From: Alphaproteobacteria bacterium
GTDB taxonomy: Bacteria; Pseudomonadota; Alphaproteobacteria; Micavibrionales; UBA1664
Reading direction: 5' to 3'
Assembly (NCBI GenBank): GCA_002401195.1
Contig: NVSI01000026.1
Location: 1-5,418, forward strand
Length of the DNA stretch: 5,418 nucleotides
How positions within the stretch are numbered: the stretch's first letter is position 1; each line of letters starts with the position of its first letter. Positions 1 through 5,418 of the stretch are shown piece by piece. The translations under genes and the position numbers were made by a program. The notes beneath the pieces were generated by a model. That model was not told where the DNA came from. It searched no databases and was given only the letters and a program-made list of their open reading frames with translations.

Positions 1-1
1 G

Positions 2-484
2 GGTCGCTCGGATATCCGCGCGCACAAAGGACTGGAAGCTGTTACGGGCGTTCCTGTGGTTAGCATGGCTGTAAAAGAGCCTTTCTTCCATATTGATACA
101 TGTATGACACCTTTGACTAATGGTCATATTATTGCGTATAAAGATGGCATGAAGCCCGAAGCCTTTGAAAACCTTATGCAAGAAGGCTTTAAACGTTATG
201 GGATGGACCCGGAAGAATATTTAATATTGGTGAGCAAAGAAGACGCAGAAAACTACGCCTGTAACTTGGTTTGTGTTGGAAATAACATCATCATGCCGCA
301 GGTCAGTGACGGTTTACAAGATCGTCTTAAGTCAAAAGGCTATGAAGTTACATGCCTTGATATGAGTGTATTTATTAATGATGGTGGTGCAATGCACTGC
401 TTAACAAATAATTTGAATGAGCAACGTATCAAGGGTGGAACTTGCGTCCAAAAAGGGTATGAACGCAATACGCTCACCCTTTAG
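2..484 (+). CDS. Amidinotransferase / dimethylargininase-like (guanidino-modifying) enzyme, C-terminal part, 5' end outside window
   Basis: The reading frame is open from the first base triplet at position 2 to a TAG stop at 482-484, giving 160 visible residues; the start lies to the left of the window. The fragment shows the C-terminal half of the pentein-fold guanidino-modifying superfamily (dimethylarginine dimethylaminohydrolase, arginine deiminase, amidinotransferase). A V-x-x-F-F-H-I-D-T-C-M-T-P-L segment at visible residues 24-38 supplies the likely catalytic His30. A Y-A-C-N-L-V-x-V-G-x-x-I-I-M-P segment follows at about residues 85-99. The D-G-G-A-M-H-C-L-T segment at 127-135 supplies the likely nucleophile Cys133. 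Family members attack the guanidinium carbon through this Cys and yield citrulline, ornithine or a transferred amidino group. Which of these applies here cannot be decided, because substrate-recognition residues of the N-terminal half are not visible. The gene converges on argH with a 5-base gap. An in-frame GTG at 56 is internal, since homology continues upstream of it (G-R-S-D, then T-G-V-P-V-V). Family assignment is confident; the exact reaction is not. Confidence 0.85.
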   Translation, partial: GRSDIRAHKGLEAVTGVPVVSMAVKEPFFHIDTCMTPLTNGHIIAYKDGMKPEAFENLMQEGFKRYGMDPEEYLILVSKEDAENYACNLVCVGNNIIMPQVSDGLQDRLKSKGYEVTCLDMSVFINDGGAMHCLTNNLNEQRIKGGTCVQKGYERNTLTL

Positions 485-489
485 AACCT

Positions 490-1830
490 CTATTTATTTA
501 ATCGACTTTCAACAGCCTTATCTAAATTGAGGCTGTTGAAAATATCTTGTGTGATTTTCGCCTCTACAGATTGCATATCAGCCAATGGCAATTGATCCAA
601 ACGACATTGTTTTTCTTCGGCCATTTTTACAATGGCTCCCGTCACATGATGCGCATTCCTAAATGGCATATCCAGGTTTCGAACAAGCCAATCTGCGATC
701 TCCGTCGCCGTTGCAAAACCGCTTTCTGCGGCCTCTCTCATGGGTTGGAGGTTAAATGTCGCACTCTCGACCATGCCCTTCATGGATTCAAGGCACAAAG
801 AAATTGTATCATACGATTCAAAAACACACGCTTTGTCTTCTTGCATATCCTTATTATAAGTCATGGGAAGGCCTTTAAGAACCGTCATAAGCTGTATTAA
901 ATTTCCATTCAACCGTCCTGTTTTGGCGCGCACCAATTCCGCCGCATCCGGATTTTTCTTTTGCGGCATGATGGATGACCCTGTTGACCATGCATCACTT
1001 AGATTAATGAAACCAAATTGAGGTGTTGCCCAAATGATAATTTCTTCGGCCAAGCGTGAAAGATGTAATCCACATTGCGCTGTTGCAAATAAAAACTCTG
1101 TCGCAAAATCACGTGCGGCGACTGCGTCCATTGTATTGGCCATCGGCTTATCAAAACCAAGCTTCATCGCCGTCATGGCGCGGTCTGTGTTAAAGCCCGT
1201 TCCAGAGAGAGCGCAGGCCCCTAAAGGCGATTCATTCAATCTTTTACGGCAATCAGAGATACGCGATTTATCTCTGTCCATCATTTCCCAATAAGCGCCC
1301 AGATGCATGCCAAGCGTGACGGGTTGCGCCACTTGCAAATGTGTAAACCCCGGCATAATTGATTTTTCATGCTCTTTACAAAGCCCGCTTAAAATATTTT
1401 GAAAGGATTCAATGTTTTTAACAAGGTCATCACATGCACTGCGGACCCATAAACGGAAATCTGTTGCGACTTGATCATTCCGTGATCGTGCAGTGTGAAG
1501 TTTACCTGCTGCATCCCCGATGATCTCGCGCAAGCGGCTTTCGATATTCATATGGATATCTTCAAGGGAGGCTTTGAATTCAAACGTACCATTTTCTATT
1601 TCTTTTGCGACCTGATCAAGTCCATTTAAAATAGATGTCCCATCATTTTTGGAAATAATATTTTGCGCGACAAGCATTTCGCAATGCGCCTTAGACCCGG
1701 AAATATCTTCGCGCCACATCCGTTTATCAAAACCGATAGAGGCGTTAATTTGTTCCATAATATTAGAAGGGGCAGAGTTAAAACGCCCCCCCCACATTTG
1801 ATTAGATTGGCTAGGCTGCTTTTTTATCAT
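490..1830 (-). CDS. argH: Argininosuccinate lyase (ArgH), C-terminal tail apparently missing
   Basis: This enzyme splits argininosuccinate into arginine and fumarate, the last step of arginine synthesis, as a cytoplasmic homotetramer of the fumarase/aspartase superfamily. Visible motifs are W-G-G-R-F at residues 13-17, H-T-A-R-S-R-N-D-Q at 112-120, the P-G-F-T-H-L-Q block at 160-166 (catalytic His164), and the superfamily signature [12 protein letters not shown] at 284-295 (catalytic Ser on the mobile loop). Y-N-K-D-M-Q-E-D-K lies at 325-333, and [14 protein letters not shown] at 371-384. The protein has 446 residues, slightly short. Most family members continue past the final V-x-S-R with a conserved G-G-T-A-P segment and a helix, whereas this one ends S-R-L-N-K. 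The ATG at 1830 overlaps the end of argG by 20 bases, so translation is probably coupled. Only a weak GGAC lies 10 bases upstream. Another Met at residue 12 has no ribosome binding site. Codons 13-15 contain a run of eight G. Function is confident. Confidence 0.96.
   Translation of the reverse strand: MIKKQPSQSNQMWGGRFNSAPSNIMEQINASIGFDKRMWREDISGSKAHCEMLVAQNIISKNDGTSILNGLDQVAKEIENGTFEFKASLEDIHMNIESRLREIIGDAAGKLHTARSRNDQVATDFRLWVRSACDDLVKNIESFQNILSGLCKEHEKSIMPGFTHLQVAQPVTLGMHLGAYWEMMDRDKSRISDCRKRLNESPLGACALSGTGFNTDRAMTAMKLGFDKPMANTMDAVAARDFATEFLFATAQCGLHLSRLAEEIIIWATPQFGFINLSDAWSTGSSIMPQKKNPDAAELVRAKTGRLNGNLIQLMTVLKGLPMTYNKDMQEDKACVFESYDTISLCLESMKGMVESATFNLQPMREAAESGFATATEIADWLVRNLDMPFRNAHHVTGAIVKMAEEKQCRLDQLPLADMQSVEAKITQDIFNSLNLDKAVESRLNK
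507..541. other. Perfect 12-bp inverted repeat in the 3' end of argH, between convergent genes
   Basis: The arms TTTCAACAGCCT (507-518) and AGGCTGTTGAAA (530-541) are exact reverse complements around an 11-base spacer. The structure begins 22 bases after the stop of the + strand gene and lies inside the last codons of argH on the - strand. It could work as a transcription stop or mRNA 3'-end stabiliser for the + strand gene. No T-run follows on the + strand, so it is not a textbook intrinsic terminator. In the - direction it is coding sequence, encoding about residues N432-E441 of ArgH. The repeat is seen directly; its function is inferred. Confidence 0.5.
1786..1793 (-). repeat. Eight-G homopolymer in codons 13-15 of argH
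   Basis: On the - strand, TGG GGG GGG (Trp13-Gly14-Gly15) makes an uninterrupted run of eight G at the conserved W-G-G-R-F motif. The motif itself is conserved; the use of two GGG glycine codons, rather than the GGA/GGT/GGC frequent elsewhere here, is not forced by the protein. Such tracts are prone to slippage in replication and sequencing, and a one-base change would shift the frame 14 codons into argH. Confidence 0.9.
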
Positions 1831-3064
1831 GGTGCTTTTTGTCCAATGATTTTAAAATTGCACTATGTGCTTTTAAACGAATGGCATTCACTTTAATAAA
1901 CCCATCAGCATCAATTTGGTTATACCCACCCTCGATATCCATAGACGACAACTCTTCATCATATAAAGACACTGGTGACGTTCTTGCGATTGGGTACGCC
2001 GTACCTTTGTAAAGTTTTACCTTCACTGTGCCGTCAATTAGATCTTGGCTTTTTGCAATGGCGCCCATCAAAAAGTCCATCTCAGGCGAAAACCAAAAAC
2101 CGTTGTAAATAAGTTGTGCGATTTTTGACGATAGCATGTCACGAAGACGCATAACTTCACGATCCATCGCGATACCTTCAAGATCAAGATGCGCTTTATG
2201 AAGTATCTCTCCACCAGGCGTTTCATAAACACCGCGTGACTTAATTCCAACAAAACGATTCTCAACCATATCAAGGCGTCCAATACCGTGCTTGCCACCC
2301 ACTTCATTTAAATACATGAACAATTCCAAAGGATCTGTTTTTTCCGTGCCGTCTTCTAGGTTTTTAACGTGAACAGGAATTCCATCTTTGAATGTCAAAG
2401 CGATGACTTCTGGTGTGTCTGGTGCGTTCTCTGGCGATGTTGTTTTTGAATAGACTTCTTCTGCACAAATTGCATTTGGATCCTCTAATACGCCGGCTTC
2501 ATGTGAAATATGCAGAAGATTATCATCTTCTGAATATGGTTTTTTACGCGTCGCGGTCACGGGAATGTTGTATTTGTCCGCGTAATCCAACATGTCTTGA
2601 CGACCTTTAAATTCGTCCAAGAAATTTTGCATTTTCCAAGGCGCAAGCACTATTACATCAGGTTTTAGGGCATAATAAGCAAGTTCAAAACGAACTTGGT
2701 CATTTCCTTTCCCTGTCGCACCATGGGAAACATAATTTGTCCCTTCTTGTTCTGCGATTTCAATATGACGTTTCGCAATAATAGGGCGCGCAAGAGCCGT
2801 CCCTAAAAGATATCGGCCTTCATAAATAGCGTTTGCCGCATAGGCCGGAAAAATATAATCAGTAACAAATTCACGTTTTAAATCTTCGACGTAAACTTTA
2901 GATGCACCTAATTTAAGCGCCTTTTCTTTTGCGGCTTCAAAATCTTCTTCTTGGCCGACATCCGCCATATAGGCAATAACTTCGTATCCTTCTTCGATAA
3001 ACCATTTTAAAATGATTGATGTGTCTAATCCGCCTGAATATGCGAGAACTACTTTTTTGGTCAT
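1811..3064 (-). CDS. argG: Argininosuccinate synthase (ArgG), animal-ASS1-like type 1
   Basis: This enzyme condenses citrulline and aspartate with ATP to argininosuccinate, AMP and pyrophosphate in the cytoplasm. The N-terminal PP-loop nucleotide-binding motif S-G-G-L-D-T-S is at residues 10-16. The synthetase core [15 protein letters not shown] is at 113-127. [11 protein letters not shown] at 84-94 and [19 protein letters not shown] at 267-285 are family hallmarks for substrate binding and tetramer formation. Length is 417 residues, against about 400-412 in the short (type 1) class; the excess is a Lys/His-rich tail from about residue 405. Segments such as [13 protein letters not shown]-x-D-x-x-x-Y-A and [10 protein letters not shown] look closer to animal ASS1 than to the usual proteobacterial type 1 enzyme, a comparison made from memory. 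The ATG at 3062-3064 has an AGGA ribosome site with 7-base spacing. argG leads a two-gene unit with argH, whose start overlaps its end by 20 bases. Confidence 0.97.
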   Translation of the reverse strand: MTKKVVLAYSGGLDTSIILKWFIEEGYEVIAYMADVGQEEDFEAAKEKALKLGASKVYVEDLKREFVTDYIFPAYAANAIYEGRYLLGTALARPIIAKRHIEIAEQEGTNYVSHGATGKGNDQVRFELAYYALKPDVIVLAPWKMQNFLDEFKGRQDMLDYADKYNIPVTATRKKPYSEDDNLLHISHEAGVLEDPNAICAEEVYSKTTSPENAPDTPEVIALTFKDGIPVHVKNLEDGTEKTDPLELFMYLNEVGGKHGIGRLDMVENRFVGIKSRGVYETPGGEILHKAHLDLEGIAMDREVMRLRDMLSSKIAQLIYNGFWFSPEMDFLMGAIAKSQDLIDGTVKVKLYKGTAYPIARTSPVSLYDEELSSMDIEGGYNQIDADGFIKVNAIRLKAHSAILKSLDKKHHDKKAA

Positions 3065-3071
3065 GGTATTT

Positions 3072-3075
3072 TCCT
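3072..3075 (-). promoter_or_regulatory. Ribosome binding site of argG
   Basis: AGGA (within AAAGGAAAA on the - strand) lies 7 bases before the argG ATG and supports that start. The leader around it is very rich in A and T. Confidence 0.75.
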
Positions 3076-3084
3076 TTTTTTAAT

Positions 3085-3102
3085 TGTATGATTAATATAA
3101 TA
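3085..3102 (-). promoter_or_regulatory. Probable promoter -10 region for argG-argH
   Basis: The only space for an argG promoter is the roughly 40 bases between the terminator of the upstream gene and the argG start. On the - strand it contains TACAAT (3085-3090) and TATATT (3094-3099), both acceptable -10 hexamers. No good -35 element is present. The nearest, TTGTTT (3115-3120), is in the terminator loop and only 15 bases from TATATT. No convincing ArgR operator was seen. The exact promoter is uncertain. Confidence 0.3.
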
Positions 3103-3128
3103 AAAAAGGCTCCAAAACAAGGAGCCTT
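3102..3128 (-). terminator. Intrinsic terminator of the pentapeptide-like gene
   Basis: An 8-bp perfect stem (AAGGCTCC at 3106-3113, GGAGCCTT at 3121-3128) with a 7-base loop is followed on the - strand by a run of T (the A-run at 3102-3107). It lies about 30 bases after the stop of the small - strand gene and separates it from argG, so argG-argH is probably transcribed independently. Confidence 0.85.
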
Positions 3129-3156
3129 CTGTAGATATCTATAAATAGGTGTTTTC

Positions 3157-3564
3157 CTATGTCAGTTTCCTTAAGGCATATGTTTTTGGTCTGCCTCGTC
3201 GCAAAGGAATATTAACACTATCGGCCTTAGATAACGCTTCGAAAGGGTTAATATTTTCACTGCTCTCACAACGGCTTATATCCAACCCAGTTGATTGATT
3301 GATCGTCGAAAAATCTAAAACAAGCCCCGTCGTTCTGGCGTCCGTAAAATCACAAGGAAGATCACATTGAACAAGTTTTGCATTGGTTAAATTGGCCCCT
3401 TTTAGAGATGTTCCTGCAGGGAAATTAATATTGTGTATTTCGTGTCCTGAAAGGTCTGCATTCTCCAATGTATCGACGCCCAAACGTCTTAAAAGATTAT
3501 CAAAGCCCCCTTTTACAAAAATTTTACGGGTGGATTCTTTGAAATTTTGTTGCGCTAATGCCAT
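3157..3564 (-). CDS. Small pentapeptide-repeat-like protein with an AT-hook-like basic tail
   Basis: The protein has 135 residues and no signal peptide or membrane segment. Residues 36-80 fall into a five-residue periodicity typical of pentapeptide repeats: A-D-L-S-G, H-E-I-H-N, then after a one-residue slip T-S-L-K-G, A-N-L-T-N, A-K-L-V-Q and C-D-L-P, then C-D-F-T-D and A-R-T-T-G. This would make about two turns of a right-handed quadrilateral beta-helix. The first 30 residues are basic and probably helical. The C-terminus carries R-R-G-R-P-K (122-127), which contains the R-G-R-P core of AT-hook DNA-binding motifs, followed by more basic residues. The ATG is supported by AGGAG with 7-base spacing. 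It is divergent from the orphan gene at 3700 and ends before its own terminator. Pentapeptide proteins are varied in function (some mimic DNA and bind gyrase), so no specific role is claimed. Confidence 0.7.
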   Translation of the reverse strand: MALAQQNFKESTRKIFVKGGFDNLLRRLGVDTLENADLSGHEIHNINFPAGTSLKGANLTNAKLVQCDLPCDFTDARTTGLVLDFSTINQSTGLDISRCESSENINPFEALSKADSVNIPLRRGRPKTYALRKLT

Positions 3565-3571
3565 TGTTTTT

Positions 3572-3576
3572 CTCCT
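3572..3576 (-). promoter_or_regulatory. Ribosome binding site of the pentapeptide-like gene
   Basis: AGGAG (in AGAGGAGA on the - strand) lies 7 bases before the ATG at 3562-3564. It fixes the start and supports the gene being real. Confidence 0.8.
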
Positions 3577-3588
3577 CTTGTTTTAATA

Positions 3589-3618
3589 ACTAAAGCAGAT
3601 TAGTAAGAAAGATGTCAA
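3589..3618 (-). promoter_or_regulatory. Candidate sigma70-type promoter for the pentapeptide-like gene
   Basis: On the - strand a perfect -35 hexamer TTGACA (3613-3618) is followed after 18 bases by TTTAGT (3589-3594), which matches the -10 consensus at four of six positions. A start would fall about 18 bases before the ATG, leaving just room for the ribosome site. Confidence 0.5.
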
Positions 3619-3637
3619 TAAAAATCTCAAAAATTAA

Positions 3638-3666
3638 TTGACGAAAGATATAATTATGTTTATAGA
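3638..3666 (+). promoter_or_regulatory. Candidate sigma70-type promoter for the 98-residue orphan
   Basis: The -35 hexamer TTGACG (3638-3643) has five of six consensus bases. A 17-base spacer leads to TATAGA (3661-3666), with four of six. The expected start is near 3673, giving a leader of under 30 bases. The two divergent -35 elements (3613-3618 and 3638-3643) are only 19 bases apart, so a regulator bound between them could affect both genes. Confidence 0.55.
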
Positions 3667-3684
3667 TTGGTGTGTTGATCACTT

Positions 3685-3691
3685 AAGGAGG
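3685..3691 (+). promoter_or_regulatory. Consensus ribosome binding site of the 98-residue orphan
   Basis: AAGGAGG is a full match to the anti-Shine-Dalgarno end of 16S rRNA and lies 8 bases before the ATG at 3700. It is the strongest ribosome site in the window. Confidence 0.85.
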
Positions 3692-3699
3692 ATTATATA

Positions 3700-3996
3700 A
3701 TGACCTTTAATGTTAAAAACTATTTTGATGAAATGGTTCGCGCCGTTTCCTCTCAAGACCGCAATGCGCACCACACAGTTAAAAACAATACATGTTCTAT
3801 TTTTGCAAACGCTGCATTTCAAGAAATGCCTGCAGACGCCCTTATTATTTCCTATGACGGCGATATACTTTCCGCAGTCTTGGAAAACAACATGACGCCG
3901 CTCATCGAGACTTGTATCACGTCTAAAACGGACACAAAATCTATCTCGAACTTCAATCGTAAAATTGGAAAAATGGTCGGATTTAAGTTTAATTAA
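3700..3996 (+). CDS. Hypothetical 98-residue cytoplasmic protein
   Basis: I do not recognise a family. The 98-residue product starts M-T-F-N-V-K-N-Y-F-D-E and has no signal peptide or hydrophobic segment long enough to span a membrane. Residues 46-62 (around A-L-I-I-S-Y-D-G-D-I-L) could form a strand-turn-strand. The last 20 residues are basic and end G-F-K-F-N. There are two cysteines, at 32 and 72, with no metal-site spacing. Evidence that it is a real gene is the consensus ribosome site, a good upstream promoter, its fit between a divergent neighbour and a strong terminator that begins 23 bases after its stop, and the absence of any competing frame with such signals. It is divergently oriented to the pentapeptide-like gene and may be co-regulated with it. 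Function unknown. Confidence 0.75.
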   Translation: MTFNVKNYFDEMVRAVSSQDRNAHHTVKNNTCSIFANAAFQEMPADALIISYDGDILSAVLENNMTPLIETCITSKTDTKSISNFNRKIGKMVGFKFN

Positions 3997-4019
3997 CGAA
4001 TTTTATTCCACAGATCATT

Positions 4020-4059
4020 AAAAAATAAGGGCAGCTCATTTAAGCGGCCCTTATTTTTT
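4020..4059. terminator. Strong bidirectional terminator between the orphan gene and argS
   Basis: A 13-bp perfect stem (AAAAAATAAGGGC at 4020-4032, GCCCTTATTTTTT at 4047-4059) is extended inward by three more pairs after one mismatch. The A-run on one side and T-run on the other make it a terminator on both strands. It serves the convergent 98-residue gene and argS, whose stop codon at 4060-4062 directly abuts the stem. Confidence 0.92.
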
Positions 4060-5418
4060 TTAACCCATAACGTTATTTCTAATCATTTTTTCTGGGCGCG
4101 GAATCGCCAGTAAATCCATCGTTTCCCGCAATGTTTCATGCGTTAAGCCCGTCAATTGCACTCGCGTTTCACGAAGAGCCGTATCTTCCGCCGTTGCGAT
4201 AGGACAGTTTTTGTAAAAAGCGCTAAACGCACGCGATAAATCATGCATGTAATCGCATAAATCACTTGGTAGTTTTCTTTTGAAACTTTTTTCTTTGGCC
4301 TCTGCAAACCCTATAAGTTTGATCGCTAAATTGCGTTCATAAGGGGTCATCTCGATATCTTTATGAATTTGAGCTTTCGAATCCAAGGCCTTGTCCAAAA
4401 CGGCCCCCGCTCTAACAAATTGATACTGATTGTATGGGCCTGTATTGCCTTCGAATTTCACAAATTCATTTGGATCAAAAATATAATCCGACGTCCGCGG
4501 ATTTTTGAGATCACCATATTTGATTGATCCAATAGCGATAGCATTAGCCATCTTTGTTATTTCATCAGTGATCGCCCCTTCTGAAAACCCAGTTTCTTGA
4601 AGCGCTTTTTCTTGTGCCAGGGCAATCAAATCAGAAAGGCGCATCACACCGCCTGCGCGCGTTTTAAACGGTTTTCCATCCGCACCATTCATTGTGCCAA
4701 AACCAACATGCTCTAATTTATCTTCGGAAATCAAACCCGCTTTAGCCGCGGCGCGAAACACCTGTACAAAATGTTGGTCTTGTCGTTGATCAACTACATA
4801 TAAAATGCGGTCTGGATTATAATCTTTTACACGCTGGAATATGGTCGCCAAATCCGTGGTTGCGTATGTTGACGCCCCATCGCTTTTTCTTAACATTAAT
4901 GGCGGAATGTCGTGTTTGTCATTGGGACGGGAAACATCAACGACGATTGCGCCTTCACTTTCACGAGCAATACCGCGATCAAGGAAATCTTGTACCATTG
5001 CATCAATAAAAGGATCGGCATCTGATTCTCCAAGCCATATATCGAAATCTACGTCCAGCATTGAAAAGTCGGCTTTAATGCTCTCTATTGATAAGGTTAA
5101 AAAATGCTGCCATAGGGCTTTATACCCCTCATCTCCATCTTGTAATTGAGCCGTCGCTTGACGGGCTTTTTGAGCAAAGTTTTTATCCTCTTTGTAATGC
5201 TTTGCAGCCTGAGGATACAATCCGTTGAGTTCCGTTGAAGAAAATGGCGGATTTTTAGTATCTTCCGAAGGCATAAATGGCGTCTGAAAATAAGCCCAAT
5301 TTGGATACATTTCCTCTAGCTCCGCAAGCAACATGCCCATGGGTGTACCCCAATCACCCATATGAATGTCCCCCACAACATCGTGCCCTAAACTGCGCGC
5401 AATACGCTTAATCGACTC
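4060..5418 (-). CDS. argS: Arginyl-tRNA synthetase (ArgS), N-terminal part outside window
   Basis: This class I synthetase charges tRNA-Arg with arginine in the cytoplasm. The frame is open to the right edge, giving 452 visible residues of an expected 560-590; roughly the first 130, including the HIGH ATP-binding motif and the N-terminal tRNA D-loop-binding domain, are missing. Visible motifs are D-I-H-M-G-D-W-G-T-P-M-G at residues 17-28, S-T-Y-A-T-T-D-L-A at about 183-191, V-D-Q-R-Q-D-Q-H-F-V-Q at about 209-219, and G-A-D-G-K-P-F-K-T-R-A-G-G at 245-257, the usual ArgS replacement for KMSK. F-E-G-N-T-G-P-Y-N-Q-Y at 322-332 precedes the helical anticodon-binding domain. The C-terminus L-L-A-I-P-R-P-E-K-M closely follows the family ending, so the 3' end is complete. 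The GTG at 5374-5376 is internal, because homology (L-G-H-D-V-V) continues upstream. The stop abuts a bidirectional terminator. Placement near argG-argH is thematically arginine, but it is transcribed separately. Confidence 0.96.
   Translation of the reverse strand, partial: ESIKRIARSLGHDVVGDIHMGDWGTPMGMLLAELEEMYPNWAYFQTPFMPSEDTKNPPFSSTELNGLYPQAAKHYKEDKNFAQKARQATAQLQDGDEGYKALWQHFLTLSIESIKADFSMLDVDFDIWLGESDADPFIDAMVQDFLDRGIARESEGAIVVDVSRPNDKHDIPPLMLRKSDGASTYATTDLATIFQRVKDYNPDRILYVVDQRQDQHFVQVFRAAAKAGLISEDKLEHVGFGTMNGADGKPFKTRAGGVMRLSDLIALAQEKALQETGFSEGAITDEITKMANAIAIGSIKYGDLKNPRTSDYIFDPNEFVKFEGNTGPYNQYQFVRAGAVLDKALDSKAQIHKDIEMTPYERNLAIKLIGFAEAKEKSFKRKLPSDLCDYMHDLSRAFSAFYKNCPIATAEDTALRETRVQLTGLTHETLRETMDLLAIPRPEKMIRNNVMG

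Noticed and set aside
56..58. GTG as the start of the left-edge gene
   Set aside because: Family-like sequence continues in frame upstream to the window edge and no ribosome site precedes it, so the gene is cut rather than short.
245..475. Extra cysteines in the left-edge enzyme suggesting a metal site
   Set aside because: Their spacing fits no metal-binding pattern, and one of them is the family nucleophile.
547..900. Open frame of 117 codons on the + strand inside argH
   Set aside because: It is antisense to the strongly conserved argH frame, has no ribosome site, and its product looks like random antisense translation.
3081..3100. Possible ArgR operator upstream of argG
   Set aside because: The A/T-rich stretch has only partial resemblance to the 18-base ARG box and lacks its dyad; no second box lies next to it.
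3132..3141. Palindrome TAGATATCTA and the nearby small ATAGG/CCTAT stem (3145-3160)
   Set aside because: Both are short, A/T-rich and placed between a stop codon and a clear terminator; they are expected by chance at this composition.
4629..4690. Absence of a KMSK motif in argS read as damage
   Set aside because: Many ArgS enzymes lack a canonical KMSK and carry a G-x-D-G-K-P-F-K-T-R type segment instead, which is intact here.
4841..5149. Open frame of 102 codons on the + strand inside argS
   Set aside because: It is antisense to conserved ArgS coding sequence and has no supporting start signals; a low-complexity serine-rich product is typical of a shadow frame.
5374..5376. GTG as the start of argS
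   Set aside because: The frame and ArgS homology continue to the right edge; a start here would remove the whole ATP-binding N-terminal half.

Overview
The window is a compact arginine-metabolism neighbourhood from an AT-leaning bacterium. The ArgS-type signature (a D-[IV]-H-x-G-D-W-G block) and general gene style look most like an Alphaproteobacterium with a small or streamlined genome. That assignment is inferred from remembered family sequences and is low confidence below the level of Proteobacteria. There are six protein genes, two of them cut by the window edges. I see no RNA gene, mobile element or CRISPR array.

Left to right: (1) the C-terminal part of an amidinotransferase / dimethylargininase-like (guanidino-modifying) enzyme on the + strand, 2-484, open at the left edge. 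(2) argH, argininosuccinate lyase, on the - strand, 490-1830, ending 5 bases from the previous gene's stop and apparently lacking the usual C-terminal tail. (3) argG, argininosuccinate synthase, on the - strand, 1811-3064, overlapping argH by 20 bases. (4) A terminator at 3102-3128. (5) A small pentapeptide-repeat-like protein on the - strand, 3157-3564, with an AT-hook-like basic tail. (6) A 135-base divergent promoter region. (7) A 98-residue orphan protein on the + strand, 3700-3996, with a near-ideal promoter and ribosome binding site. (8) A strong bidirectional terminator, 4020-4059. (9) Most of argS, arginyl-tRNA synthetase, on the - strand, 4060-5418, open at the right edge.

How the genes fit together: ArgG and ArgH convert citrulline plus aspartate to arginine plus fumarate. 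ArgS uses arginine for translation. The left-edge enzyme belongs to a superfamily whose members often make citrulline or ornithine from arginine or methylated arginine. A local citrulline-arginine loop is therefore conceivable, but the substrate of that enzyme cannot be read from the fragment.

Most of the window is ordinary housekeeping metabolism. The points worth a second look are the shortened ArgH C-terminus with a hairpin in its last codons, an eight-G tract at the start of argH, the animal-ASS1-like character of ArgG, and the divergent pair of small proteins between argG and argS. I did not find a clearly novel system.
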